From NCBI GenBank assembly GCA_033344915.1, contig JAWPML010000001.1, positions 968,369 to 1,032,368 on the forward strand: DNA of 64,000 bases, read 5' to 3'. How positions within the stretch are numbered: position 1 is the stretch's first letter; each line of letters begins with the position of its first letter. Source of the stretch: Acidimicrobiales bacterium. Lineage in GTDB: Bacteria; Actinomycetota; Acidimicrobiia; Acidimicrobiales; Aldehydirespiratoraceae. The position numbers and the translations under genes were made by a program. Shown in pieces: positions 48,976 through 58,184 of this stretch. A model generated the notes under the pieces. The model did not search any database. It was not told the origin of the DNA and worked only from the letters and a program-made list of their open reading frames with translations.

Positions 48976-50973
48976 TCAGCTCACCCGCATGGCGGACGGC
49001 AGCTCGACCCCGTCGGCGAACGCCTCGGGCGTGCCCGCGAGTCGCCACAGGAACGTGGCGATCTCGCCCCGGGTGAGCACCTTGTCGGGTTCGAACGTTG
49101 TGGATGATGTGCCGGTCGTGATCCCGTGCTCCACCATCCAACGAACCGCCTCGGTGTAGAAGCGGTTGTCGGCCACGTCGACGAAGTCGTGGGGCTCGTC
49201 CGACGCCGGCTCGCCGGCGAGGCGCCAGAGGAACGTCGCCGCCTCGGCGCGGGTGACGATCGCGTGGGGCGAGAACGCCGCGTCCGAGGTCCCGGTCGTG
49301 ATGCCGGTGTACGCCATCCAGGCGACCGCTCCCTCGTAGAACGACTTCGGTTCGACGTCCGCGAAGATCGACGGCTCCGGCGCCGGCGGCTCACCGGCGA
49401 AGCGCCACACGAAGGTCGCGATGTGGGCCCGGGTGTTGTCGTCGTGCGGGCCGAAGGTGTCATCGGAGAGGCCGGTCGTGAGTTTCTCGGTGACCATCCA
49501 CTGCACCGGTTCGTAGAAGAACTCGCCCGGGTCGACGTCGACGAAGTTCACGATCTCGTCGATCTCCATGCGGGCGCCGGCGAAGCGACCCGAGCAATCC
49601 GGGTCACGCTTGCAGCCCTCGTTGAGCGCGTACCAGAAGCGGTAGCCGTACGGGGTGGTGCCCCCGGGCGACAGACCTTCGACCGTCACGGTCTTCAACG
49701 TGCCGACGATCGTCACTTCGGCGAAGTTGATCCAGCCGGACGCGGGAGCGTCGGTGATCTCGATGTCGCGCACCGTCCCCACGTGGAGCTGGTCGCCCTC
49801 CACCGGGTCGCTGTACTCGTTGAGATAGCGCGACACTCGTTCGACGGTCCAGGTGGTCTCCCGCCACCGGTTCGGGTTGCTCGGATGTGCATCGAAGGGA
49901 TCCGCCTTCGAGGGCAGATAGGCGAGGTCGGTCCCGCCGTTCCAGACATCGCTCGGCTTGGCGGTGTGGCCTCCGTTGGACGACGAGTAGAACGCCTGGG
50001 CGATCTTTCCGTCGAAGACGAGGAGCTGATCGTCGGAGATGTCGACGCCGTCGCACCAGTTGCCACAGCCCTGGAGCATGCGGTCGTAGCCGGTGTAGTG
50101 CTGGTCCTTCGTCGAGTCGACGATGTCCCACGGGCGACCGAGGTGGGCGCGGTTGATGATCGCGGCGGCGGCGTAGCTCCGGCCCGCGACGGCCTGGGCG
50201 GCTTGGGCCTCCGCCGGCCACGACGTCGGGATCTCGGCCAGTCCGACGAGATAGTCCTGGAAGTCGAGGTCCCCGTGGATGACGCAGAACCGCGTGCCGG
50301 ACCCGCAGTCCGAGTCGTGCTCGCCGGGCACGAGGATGATCCGACCGCCGGCATAGGCGCCGCTGCCGTTGCCGAGGTTCGGGTTCGTGTCCTCCCCGGG
50401 TTCGAGGACGACGTGGGTGCCGCCGACGAGCGCGAACTCGAGGGGCCCGGTGCAGGTCTCGTCGCACAGCTCGACCCGGGCGGTGTCCGGGTCGTCGTCG
50501 TCATCGATCGTCGCCGACCAGGCCGTTCCGTCGAACGACGCCTCGACGGATTCCGTCGAGGTGGTCAGGAGGTCGCCGCCGACGTGGACCTCGAGCTCCC
50601 ACCCCTCCTGGTAGTCGCCGTTGATGTACGGCTGGGAGACGCTGACCTTTCCGCCGTGGGTGTTGCCGCCGGAGCCGTTCTCGATGAGGACGTCGAGTCC
50701 GTCGCCGTCGTCGAACTCGGGGAAGTCGGACAGCGAGCCGAGCGTTGCGCCCTCGTAGTAGAAGCCGAGGATGTCCTCGTGGCTGTGGCCGGCTTCGGCG
50801 CGGGCGAGGGCCCCGTACTGCGACATACCGACCCCGTGGCCGAAGCCGCCGTGGCGGAACGTGATGGTCGGCTCCGCCGGTCCCTCGTCCGCGCTCGCGG
50901 GCGCGGCGGTGGCTGCAAGAATCGACGCGACCATGACGGCGCTGAGTACTCGATGGAGAGGCAGACGGCTCAT
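48976..50973 (-). CDS. Secreted SpoIID/LytB-domain protein with three SLH repeats
   Basis: The 665-residue protein has a signal peptide (cut after APASA, about residue 28) and GHGVGMSQYGALARAEAG of the SpoIID/LytB domain. PTSWPAEAQAAQAVAGRSYA and AFYSSSNGGHT mark the rest of that domain. SpoIID-type enzymes act on peptidoglycan glycan strands. Three SLH repeats of about 55 residues follow (for example AVAWMAYTGITTGTSDAAF). SLH repeats bind pyruvylated cell-wall polymer, fitting the CsaB-like gene nearby. ATG 50973 is used. Confidence 0.92.
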   Translation of the reverse strand: MSRLPLHRVLSAVMVASILAATAAPASADEGPAEPTITFRHGGFGHGVGMSQYGALARAEAGHSHEDILGFYYEGATLGSLSDFPEFDDGDGLDVLIENGSGGNTHGGKVSVSQPYINGDYQEGWELEVHVGGDLLTTSTESVEASFDGTAWSATIDDDDDPDTARVELCDETCTGPLEFALVGGTHVVLEPGEDTNPNLGNGSGAYAGGRIILVPGEHDSDCGSGTRFCVIHGDLDFQDYLVGLAEIPTSWPAEAQAAQAVAGRSYAAAAIINRAHLGRPWDIVDSTKDQHYTGYDRMLQGCGNWCDGVDISDDQLLVFDGKIAQAFYSSSNGGHTAKPSDVWNGGTDLAYLPSKADPFDAHPSNPNRWRETTWTVERVSRYLNEYSDPVEGDQLHVGTVRDIEITDAPASGWINFAEVTIVGTLKTVTVEGLSPGGTTPYGYRFWYALNEGCKRDPDCSGRFAGARMEIDEIVNFVDVDPGEFFYEPVQWMVTEKLTTGLSDDTFGPHDDNTRAHIATFVWRFAGEPPAPEPSIFADVEPKSFYEGAVAWMAYTGITTGTSDAAFSPHAIVTRAEAATFLWRLAGEPASDEPHDFVDVADNRFYTEAVRWMVEHGITTGTSSTTFEPDKVLTRGEIATFLWRLAGTPEAFADGVELPSAMRVS

Positions 50974-51085
50974 GGGTATCCCATCGGCGGACCGCCCGCT
51001 TCAGGACAGGGTTATGTTACGAGATTGTTGCGCTCGAAGGCCATCACCTCGGCCACAGACCGTCAGGTTCGCGCCGCCCCTGCCG

Positions 51086-53014
51086 ATGGACGGAGAGAAC
51101 CATTTCCCGGCGGGTACCCCTTTGCGACATCGACTTCTCCTCTGTTTCGCCTTCACGATCGCCCTGGTGGTGGGGTTCGGCGTGCCGGCGGGGGCCGACG
51201 AACCGGTGGCGAGCGAACCACCGGCGGCCGACGCGACGACGCCGGTGATCGTGGAGCTCGTCGACCTCGGCCTACCGGGCGACGCACCGACCATCGCCGG
51301 TCTGCTCGCACTCGACGTGGACGGGCTCGAGGCGACCGGCGCGCTCGACGACCTGGACATCCTCGCGGCGGAGGTGACGCCGGAGGCGTTCGCGGCGCTG
51401 GAGGCGTCAGCGATCGTCGAGTCCATCCGGCCGGCCCGGGAGGACCTGCGGCTGCTGCTCGACGTGTCGACCACCACGGTGGGGGCCACGGCCCTCCAGG
51501 CGGCGGGCACGACGGGCGACGGCAAGGTCGTCGCCGTGATCGATTCGGGTGTCGACGACGATCATCCCGGTCTGATCGGCTCGGTGATCGACACGGCGTG
51601 CTACCTCGACGGCGTGCCGACCTTCGCGTCCAATCCCGGCGTGAGTGTCACCGAACTCTGCAAGAACGGGACCCGCAGCGACACGTCGGCCGAACCCTGC
51701 TCGACGATTCCGGCGAGTTGCAGCCACGGCACGGCGGTCGCGGGGGTCATCTCCGGCGACGACGAGACCCTGGCCGGGGTCGCTCCGGACGCCGGCATCA
51801 TGGCGCTGCGCGTCACCGCGGTGGTCGAAGGGCTCGCCGACGAGAGCGATCCGGAGTACCCATACAGCGCCTACATCCCCGAGGCGGGTGTGCTCGCCGC
51901 GCTCGAGCACGTGTACTCGATGCGCAGCACCTACGACATCGCCGCCGTCAACCTCAGCCTCGGCGGCGATCCCGGGTCGTGCACGGACGCCGCGTGGGAG
52001 GACGTCATCGGACGCCTCACCGACGCGGGCATCGCGGTCGTGGCCGCGTCGGGCAACTACGGCTGGGAGGACTCCATCACCTTCCCGGCGTGCCTCCCCG
52101 ACGTGATCTCCGTGGGCGCCACCACCGTGGACGGCGAGGTGGCGTCCTTCACCAGCTCCAGCACCGAGCTCGACCTCCTCGCCCCCGGCAGTCCCGTCGA
52201 GACGACCGTGTTGGCCTCCTACGACGCCTCCGGGTTCGCGTCGCAGCAGGGCACGTCGTTCTCCGCGCCCCATGTCGCCGCCGCGTTCGCGCTCGTCGAT
52301 GACGACCTCCCGGGCAGTTGGTCGGTCGAGCGCCGCCGCAGCCTCCTCCGCGTCGCCGGTGAGATGGTCGAGCGGGTCACCGCGAACCCGTTCGACCGTG
52401 ATCCCCGGTTCCCGGAGCTGCGGGTCGAGTCGGTCGTCGATTTCGAACCGTTCGACGACGCCGGCTCCGGCTTCTGGGTCATCGCGTCGGACTGGGCGAA
52501 GTTCACCGGCGTGAGCACCGGACTCGGGGGCAACGACTTCGGGCCCGACGAGGCCCTCACCCGTGCCCAGGCCGTGACCTTCCTGTGGCGCTTCATGGGT
52601 TCGCCCGATCACGGCACCGAGACGTCGTTCGTCGATGTCGACCCCGAGGATTGGCATGCCGCCGCGGTGGCGTGGGCGGCCGACGTGTCGGTCACGACCG
52701 GCACGACACCGACGACCTTCGAGCCGGACCTTCCCGTCGACCGGGGCCAGCTCGCGACGTTCATGTGGCGCACGGCGGGCGAGCCGACGCCGTCGTACAC
52801 CTCCGGGTTCGTCGACGTGGACGGCGGCGACTACTTCGCCGACGCCGTCGACTGGATGGCCGAGCACGACATCACGACGGGCACCACGCCCACGACCTTC
52901 TCGCCGCACGACACGGTCACCCGCGCCCAGATGGTGACCTTCGAGTACCGCCTGGCCTCGGCCGACAATGCGTGGGCCGGCAGCGTCGAGCCCCCGGAAC
53001 TCGCCCTCTTCTGA
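51086..53014 (+). CDS. Secreted subtilisin-like (S8) protease with three SLH repeats
   Basis: The 642-residue precursor has a signal segment (LLLCFAFTIALVVGFG), an inhibitor-like propeptide and an S8 domain with Asp153 (VIDSGVDDDHPG), His214 (CSHGTAVAGV), the oxyanion Asn in AASGNYGW and Ser391 (QGTSFSAPHVAAAF). Three C-terminal SLH repeats follow (about 475-630). It should be a wall-bound protease. ATG 51086 is the first good start; an in-frame TTG at 51121 would also leave an intact signal peptide. A TATGTT -10-like box lies near 51012. It is divergent from the other SLH gene. Confidence 0.92.
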   Translation: MDGENHFPAGTPLRHRLLLCFAFTIALVVGFGVPAGADEPVASEPPAADATTPVIVELVDLGLPGDAPTIAGLLALDVDGLEATGALDDLDILAAEVTPEAFAALEASAIVESIRPAREDLRLLLDVSTTTVGATALQAAGTTGDGKVVAVIDSGVDDDHPGLIGSVIDTACYLDGVPTFASNPGVSVTELCKNGTRSDTSAEPCSTIPASCSHGTAVAGVISGDDETLAGVAPDAGIMALRVTAVVEGLADESDPEYPYSAYIPEAGVLAALEHVYSMRSTYDIAAVNLSLGGDPGSCTDAAWEDVIGRLTDAGIAVVAASGNYGWEDSITFPACLPDVISVGATTVDGEVASFTSSSTELDLLAPGSPVETTVLASYDASGFASQQGTSFSAPHVAAAFALVDDDLPGSWSVERRRSLLRVAGEMVERVTANPFDRDPRFPELRVESVVDFEPFDDAGSGFWVIASDWAKFTGVSTGLGGNDFGPDEALTRAQAVTFLWRFMGSPDHGTETSFVDVDPEDWHAAAVAWAADVSVTTGTTPTTFEPDLPVDRGQLATFMWRTAGEPTPSYTSGFVDVDGGDYFADAVDWMAEHDITTGTTPTTFSPHDTVTRAQMVTFEYRLASADNAWAGSVEPPELALF

Positions 53015-53020
53015 GCGCGG

Positions 53021-53026
53021 TAGCGT
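53021..53026 (+). promoter_or_regulatory. TAGCGT -10 box, leaderless csaB-like start
   Basis: TAGCGT ends seven bases before GTG 53034. Confidence 0.5.
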
Positions 53027-53033
53027 CCTGCGG

Positions 53034-54119
53034 GTGACGGATCACCCACCTGCGATCGACGGCCCCCGGCTGCTGATCTGTGGTTGGGCCGGCGCCGGAA
53101 ACATCGGCGACGAACTGCTCACGGCCGCGATCGTCGCGATGGTGCGGGGGGCCGGTGGTGTTCCCGTCGTGGCTTCGCGCGATCCGGGGACCACGGCTGC
53201 TGAGCACGAGGTCGAGTCGGTCCCGTGGGGCATGGGCGCCCGCGGCGCGGTGGCGACCGTCGACGGCGTGATCGTCGGACCCGGCGGGATCCTCCAGGAC
53301 GGCAGCAGCCTCTGGAACCTGCCCGGCCACCTCGCCGCCGCGCTGGCCGCCCGGCGCCGCGGGGTGCCGGTCGCCGCGTTCGGGGTCGGCGCCGAGCCCC
53401 TGCGGCGGCGGTCGTCCGCCCGGCTGTTGCGCCGTGCACTCGCCGACGCGCCCGTCGTGACGCGCGACGAGGGCTCCTCCGACGCGCTCCGCGCCGCGGG
53501 ACTGCATCCCACGACGGCCGCCGACCTCGCGTTCACGCTCGACCTCCCGGACGCGCCGGCGGAGCCGAACGACGAGATCATCGTGGCTGTCGGGCCGGGA
53601 GTGAAACCGGGTCTGGTGCGGCCCGCCGCTCGCCGGTTGGTGGCGCCGCCGGTGGCGCAGATCGCGGCCGCCGTCGAGCGTCTGGCGGTCGAGCAGGGAT
53701 ACCGGGTCGCGCTCGCCGGGTTCCGGGGTCGGCGGGATCGGGACGTCGCCGCCGAGCTCCGAGCCGCGTTGTCGGTGGACGCGCGGCTCGTCGACGACAC
53801 CGTGGACGCCCACGTCGGCGCGGTCGCCGGCGCCCGGCTCGTGGTCGCCTCGCGCTATCACGCGGTCGTCCTGGCCGCCCGCGCCGGCGTGCCGGCCCAT
53901 GTGGTGTCGACGGAGCCGAAACTGCGATCGCTGGCCGCCGATCTCGGCCCGGATCGGGCGACGCTCGGCTCCTGGGCGGACCTGGCCGCGCCGACCGGTC
54001 AGCCGCGTCCCGCCCCGCTCCGATCGGGCGAGTTCGCCGGCGCGGGGGAGGTGGCGGGGGCCATCGCGGCCTTCGTGGCCGACGTGGGTGCCCGCCGCGG
54101 TGACGGGGTCGGCGGTTAG
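53034..54119 (+). CDS. Polysaccharide pyruvyl transferase, CsaB-like
   Basis: The 361-residue protein starts with LLICGWAGAGNIGDELL, matching the GNxGDE motif (23-27) of CsaB and WcaK relatives, and has VGPGGILQDGSSLWNL and the C-terminal SRYHAVVLAARAGVP. CsaB moves pyruvate from PEP onto cell-wall polysaccharide, creating the ligand for SLH domains. It follows the two SLH-protein genes directly, which supports that role strongly. GTG 53034 sits behind a -10 box. Confidence 0.88.
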   Translation: MTDHPPAIDGPRLLICGWAGAGNIGDELLTAAIVAMVRGAGGVPVVASRDPGTTAAEHEVESVPWGMGARGAVATVDGVIVGPGGILQDGSSLWNLPGHLAAALAARRRGVPVAAFGVGAEPLRRRSSARLLRRALADAPVVTRDEGSSDALRAAGLHPTTAADLAFTLDLPDAPAEPNDEIIVAVGPGVKPGLVRPAARRLVAPPVAQIAAAVERLAVEQGYRVALAGFRGRRDRDVAAELRAALSVDARLVDDTVDAHVGAVAGARLVVASRYHAVVLAARAGVPAHVVSTEPKLRSLAADLGPDRATLGSWADLAAPTGQPRPAPLRSGEFAGAGEVAGAIAAFVADVGARRGDGVGG

Positions 54120-54154
54120 CATCGTTTTCGGCCGCCACTGCGGCCGAGACGCCG

Positions 54155-55525
54155 ATGCAGACTCAGCAACCCCTCCAGCAGCCCACGGTGGACAGCGGCG
54201 AGATCCCGGTGATCCGCTCGCTGCGTCGTCGCGGCTTCCGCTACCTCCACGTCATCGACGCCGTGACCATCTACGGGCTGATGGTGGCCATCACCGTCGC
54301 CCGCTTCGGGTTCTCGTGGCCCACCTACCCGGTGTCGCACTATCTGATCGGGTTCGCGATCGCGACTGCCGTCCACATGGTCATGTACTACTTCGGCGGG
54401 CTGTACGAGTACGAGCAGCGCCTCGGCCTCCCGCCCTGGTTGCCCCGCATCGTCGCGCTGACCGCCGTCTCGGTGCTGATCTCCGCGGCCATCGGGCTCG
54501 CCACGAACCGCTACCTGATGCCCCGACTCAACCTCGCCGTCCTCGCCGTGGCCGCGACGGTGTCCGTGGCCCTGGCCCGGGCGATCTCCCGACGGCTGCG
54601 GTCCCGCCGCTACGGACACTCACGGGTGCTCCTCGTCGGCACGCCGGACGACATCTCGCTGGCGCGCGCCCATCTCGCGGAGTCCGGGGGCGACACGGAG
54701 GTGGTCGGTCAGACCCCGAACGCCCACGCGCTGCTGAGTGAATGCAATCGGGTCGGCGCGACGGACGTGCTGCTGCTCAGCGGTGGCTCGCTCGACAAGA
54801 TCTATCCCGACCCCCTGGACGACCTCGAGCGCCGTCGTGTCGGCGTCTTCTACCGGATCTCGCCGTCCGACACCCTCCTCGGGCTCCAGCGGAGCCGTCA
54901 GATCGCCGGTATGCCGTTCGTCGCCCTCCGCACCCGGGCCGTGCCGAACTATCGCCTGCGGTTGAAGCGGATCTTGGAGCTGGCGGTCATCGCCGTGCTG
55001 AGCCCGATCATCGTCCTGGTGGCACTCGGGGCGGCGCTCTACGTCCGCCTGCGGGTCGGCAAGGGGGTGCTCTACCGCCAGGAGCGGGTGGGTCGCGCCG
55101 GTACGACGTTCACGATGTTGAAGTTCCGCAGCATGCGTCACGATGCCGAGTCCGCCGGCGCGCCCGTGCTCGCCGACGAGGACGATCCCCGGGTCGTGCC
55201 CGGGATGCGCTGGATGCGCGAGAGCCGCCTCGACGAGCTGCCCCAGTTGATCAACGTGCTGCGCGGTGAGATGTCCCTCGTCGGCCCCCGCCCGGAGCGG
55301 CCCGAGTTCGTCGCCAACCTCGAGGAGCTGATCCCCGGCTACGGCCGACGCCACGACCTGCCGCCGGGGATCACCGGCCTCGCCCAGATCCGGGGTCACT
55401 ATCAGACCGACCCGGGCTACAAGCTCGGCCACGACCTCCAGTACGTCGTCAACTGGTCGCCGATCCTCGACCTCCAGATCCTGGCCGAGACGCTGCTCGT
55501 GATGCTGCGGCGATCCGCCCGTTGA
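54155..55525 (+). CDS. WbaP/WcaJ-type polyprenyl-phosphate sugar-1-phosphate transferase
   Basis: The 456-residue polyisoprenyl-phosphate hexose-1-phosphate transferase has four to five N-terminal helices, a soluble nucleotide-binding-like middle domain (HSRVLLVGTPDDISLA) and a C-terminal catalytic domain with LKFRSMRHDAES, SRLDELPQLINVLRGEM and VGPRPERPEF. It starts repeat-unit synthesis on undecaprenyl phosphate. It is the second initiating enzyme in the window besides the PglC-like one. The next gene overlaps its stop (TTGA). Confidence 0.94.
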   Translation: MQTQQPLQQPTVDSGEIPVIRSLRRRGFRYLHVIDAVTIYGLMVAITVARFGFSWPTYPVSHYLIGFAIATAVHMVMYYFGGLYEYEQRLGLPPWLPRIVALTAVSVLISAAIGLATNRYLMPRLNLAVLAVAATVSVALARAISRRLRSRRYGHSRVLLVGTPDDISLARAHLAESGGDTEVVGQTPNAHALLSECNRVGATDVLLLSGGSLDKIYPDPLDDLERRRVGVFYRISPSDTLLGLQRSRQIAGMPFVALRTRAVPNYRLRLKRILELAVIAVLSPIIVLVALGAALYVRLRVGKGVLYRQERVGRAGTTFTMLKFRSMRHDAESAGAPVLADEDDPRVVPGMRWMRESRLDELPQLINVLRGEMSLVGPRPERPEFVANLEELIPGYGRRHDLPPGITGLAQIRGHYQTDPGYKLGHDLQYVVNWSPILDLQILAETLLVMLRRSAR

Positions 55526-56568
55526 ACCTCGCACCCGTGCCCGACATCGCGCCGGCGGTGGACGTGATCGTCCCCGCCCTCGATGCGGCGTCGACGCTCG
55601 ACACGTGCCTCGACGCCGTCCTCGACCAGGACTACGCGGGCGCCATCAACGTCATCGTCGCGGTGGGCCCCGGACGCGATGCCACGTGGGAGATCGCCCA
55701 ACGCCGTGCTGCCGACGACCGTCGGGTCACGGTCGTCGCGAACCCGACGGGGCGGACGCCGACGGGGCTCAACATCGCCACGCGGGCCGGTCGATCGCCC
55801 ATCGTCGCCCGGGTGGACGCCCAGAGCGTGCTCCCGCCCCGCTATCTCCAGCGAGCGGTCGCCACCCTCCAGCGCACGGGCGCCGCCAATGTCGGCGGTA
55901 TCCAGCGCCCGGTCGGCGACGACGGGCTGCAGCGGGTCATCGCCGTGGGCATGTGCTCGCCCTTCGGCGCCGGCCCCGCGCGCTTTCGCCGCGACGGCTA
56001 CGAGGGTCCGACCGACACCGTCTACCTCGGCGTGTTCCGGCGCGACGCGTTGGTCGCGGTCGGAGGATTCGACGAAACGCTCGACCGCAACCAGGACTAC
56101 GAGCTCAACACCCGCCTGCGGGAAGCCGGCGGCGAGGTCTGGCTCGACCCCGCCCTCGTGGTGACCTACCGGCCCCGTGCGACCTTCTCGCAGCTCGCCT
56201 CGCAGTACTTCCAGTACGGCGCGTGGAAGCGCCATGTCCTGCGGCGCAACCCCCGTTCGCTCAAGCCTCGCCAGACCGTGGCACCCCTGCTCGTGATCGG
56301 ACTGATCGTGAGCGCGGTGGACCTGCTGCGGGGCCGGGCTCGTGGTTGGCTGCTGCCCGCGGCCTACACGGGATCCGCACTCCTCGTCGCCCGCGACAAC
56401 CGTCCGGAGCTGCCCCGCAAGACGGATCGCTATCTGCTGATGGCGGTGTTCGCCACGATGCACGTCGCCTGGGGCACTGGCTTCCTGTTCGGTCGTCTCC
56501 GCCGGGGGAGGCCGTCGACGGGCCTCGTCGTGACGCCGGTCGACGACGAGCCGACCCGCTCCCGCTAG
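55522..56568 (+). CDS. GT2 glycosyltransferase, ExoA-like, with C-terminal helices
   Basis: The 348-residue enzyme has a GT-A start (VDVIVPALDAASTLDTCLDA), the DxD-type region IVARVDAQSV, and DETLDRNQDYELNTRLREAG, the acceptor-side motif of the ExoA group. Two to three hydrophobic segments near the C-terminus anchor it. The start is TTG 55522, overlapping the upstream stop by four bases. Its last bases overlap the convergent ABC ATPase gene. Confidence 0.88.
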   Translation: MNLAPVPDIAPAVDVIVPALDAASTLDTCLDAVLDQDYAGAINVIVAVGPGRDATWEIAQRRAADDRRVTVVANPTGRTPTGLNIATRAGRSPIVARVDAQSVLPPRYLQRAVATLQRTGAANVGGIQRPVGDDGLQRVIAVGMCSPFGAGPARFRRDGYEGPTDTVYLGVFRRDALVAVGGFDETLDRNQDYELNTRLREAGGEVWLDPALVVTYRPRATFSQLASQYFQYGAWKRHVLRRNPRSLKPRQTVAPLLVIGLIVSAVDLLRGRARGWLLPAAYTGSALLVARDNRPELPRKTDRYLLMAVFATMHVAWGTGFLFGRLRRGRPSTGLVVTPVDDEPTRSR

Positions 56569-57332
56569 TCGCGGGTGGTCAGCCGGTTGCGGTTGCCGGT
56601 GTCGACCGCGGCCAGATAGTGCGCCACGACGTCCTCGGGTTCACCCACGTCCACCAGTCGGCCGTGGTCGAGCCACCCGAGCCGGTCGCAGAGATCCGAC
56701 ATCAGCGAGGTGTTGTGGCTCACCAGGACGATCGTCGTGCCCCGCTCGCGCAGCACGTTCATGTGGTTCATGCACCGGCGCTGGAACTCCTCGTCGCCCA
56801 CCGCGATCACCTCGTCGACGAGGAGGATCTCCGGGTCGACGTTCACCGAGACCGCGAACCCGAGCCGCACGTACATGCCGCTGGAATAGATCTTCACGGG
56901 CTCGTCGATGAAGTCGCCGATGCCGCTGAAGTCGATGATCGAATCCATCGACGCGGCCATCTGCTTGCGGCTGAGGCCGAGCATCGCCCCGTTCAGGTAG
57001 ACGTTCTCGCGGCCGGTGAGGTCGGGGTGGAACCCCGAACCGAGCTCGAGCAGGGCCGAGAGGCGGCCCTCGGACTCGATCGTGCCGGTGGTCGGCCGGT
57101 GGATGCCCGCCATCAGGCGCAGCAGCGTCGACTTGCCGCTCCCGTTGTGGCCGATGAGGCCGAAGAACGATCCGGGCGGGATGTCCAGGTTGATGTCGCG
57201 CAACACCCAGAAGTCGTCCGCTTCGGACTTCCGACCGATGCGCAGCATCGCCTCCTTGATGGAGCTCGGCCGGTTCCGTTCGAGCCGGAACTTCTTGGAG
57301 ACGTCGCGGACGGTGATCGATCCGATGGTCAT
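56565..57332 (-). CDS. Polysaccharide ABC exporter ATPase (Wzt/TagH type)
   Basis: The 255-residue ATPase has GLIGHNGSGKSTLLRLMAGI (Walker A), LGSGFHPDLTGRENVYLNG (typical of polysaccharide exporters), signature KIYSSGMYVRLGFA and Walker B ILLVDEVIAVGD. It lacks the C-terminal carbohydrate-binding domain of long Wzt proteins. It drives export of a lipid-linked glycan. The start overlaps the permease stop (ATGA). Confidence 0.94.
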   Translation of the reverse strand: MTIGSITVRDVSKKFRLERNRPSSIKEAMLRIGRKSEADDFWVLRDINLDIPPGSFFGLIGHNGSGKSTLLRLMAGIHRPTTGTIESEGRLSALLELGSGFHPDLTGRENVYLNGAMLGLSRKQMAASMDSIIDFSGIGDFIDEPVKIYSSGMYVRLGFAVSVNVDPEILLVDEVIAVGDEEFQRRCMNHMNVLRERGTTIVLVSHNTSLMSDLCDRLGWLDHGRLVDVGEPEDVVAHYLAAVDTGNRNRLTTRD

Positions 57333-58141
57333 GGTTCCTCGCTGATGGCCATCGACTGATCGCGGAAGTAGACCCACCCGATCACGAACGTGATGATGCC
57401 CCACGCTGCGGCGGCCAGCAGGCGGTTCCACTGGGGCACCTCGAGGAAGTACACCGCATCGCGGGAGATCTCGACGAACAACGCCGGCGGGTTCCAGTCG
57501 AGGACCACCCGCAGGAAGCCGTCCACCCCGCCGTCGTCCAGCAGCTTCTGGGTGTAGACGATCGGCACCCCGAAGAACGCCACGTTCAACAGGATGCCGA
57601 TCAGGTACTGGGTGTCGCGGTAGCGGGCGTTGAAGACGGACACGATGAACCCCACGCCGAGCCCGAACAGCATCGAGAACGCAAGGGCGAGGAACAGGAA
57701 GATCACCGTCCACGAGATGTTGGCCAGCACGAGCATGATCGCGATCAGTACGACGGCCTCGAGGAGCGTCTGCACCGCGTTGGCCGCCGCGCCGCCGAGC
57801 AGTGCCGTCTCGGTGGGGAAGTAGATCTTCTTGCGCAGATCGCTGACGCCGATCAACCAGCCCATCGACCCGTTGACCACGCCGGTGAACACGCTCCAGA
57901 CGATGAGTCCGGTGAAGAGGTAGAGGCCGAAGTTCTCGGCGTTGCCGTTGCTCGTCGGGGGCGCCTCGGCCCCGTAGACCACGCCGAACACGAAGCCGTA
58001 GACCAGCACCGTGGTGAGGGGATTCATGAACGACCAGAACCAGCCGAGGAGGCTGCGCTTGTAGCGCGCCTTCGACTCGCGCTCGGCGAAGTGGTAGATC
58101 AGCGACGCGCTCTTGCGGACGGACGGCGACAGGGTGGGCAT
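57329..58141 (-). CDS. Polysaccharide ABC exporter permease (Wzm/TagG, ABC-2 type)
   Basis: The 270-residue protein has an amphipathic N-terminus, about six helices and the ABC-2 hallmarks RYKRSLLGWFWSFMNPL and RYRDTQYLIGILLNVAFFG. It forms the export channel with the ATPase. A TAGGAT -10-like box lies ten bases before ATG 58141. It is divergent from the ligase-like gene. Confidence 0.94.
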   Translation of the reverse strand: MPTLSPSVRKSASLIYHFAERESKARYKRSLLGWFWSFMNPLTTVLVYGFVFGVVYGAEAPPTSNGNAENFGLYLFTGLIVWSVFTGVVNGSMGWLIGVSDLRKKIYFPTETALLGGAAANAVQTLLEAVVLIAIMLVLANISWTVIFLFLALAFSMLFGLGVGFIVSVFNARYRDTQYLIGILLNVAFFGVPIVYTQKLLDDGGVDGFLRVVLDWNPPALFVEISRDAVYFLEVPQWNRLLAAAAWGIITFVIGWVYFRDQSMAISEEP

Positions 58142-58172
58142 GACCGCTCGGATCCTACCGACTCACCGTCAC

Positions 58173-58178
58173 TACGAT
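58173..58178 (+). promoter_or_regulatory. TACGAT -10 box, leaderless O-antigen-ligase-like start
   Basis: TACGAT ends six bases before ATG 58185. Confidence 0.5.
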
Positions 58179-58184
58179 GGGACG

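Noticed and set aside
50974-51085. c-di-AMP riboswitch between the divergent SLH genes
   Set aside because: Such riboswitches often control wall enzymes, but the region is only about 110 bases and I could not find the conserved core.
49126-52302. 1058-codon plus-strand frame opposite the SpoIID-SLH gene
   Set aside because: It is a high-GC shadow: low-complexity Arg/Gly/Asp sequence, no domains, and it covers two real, well-supported genes.
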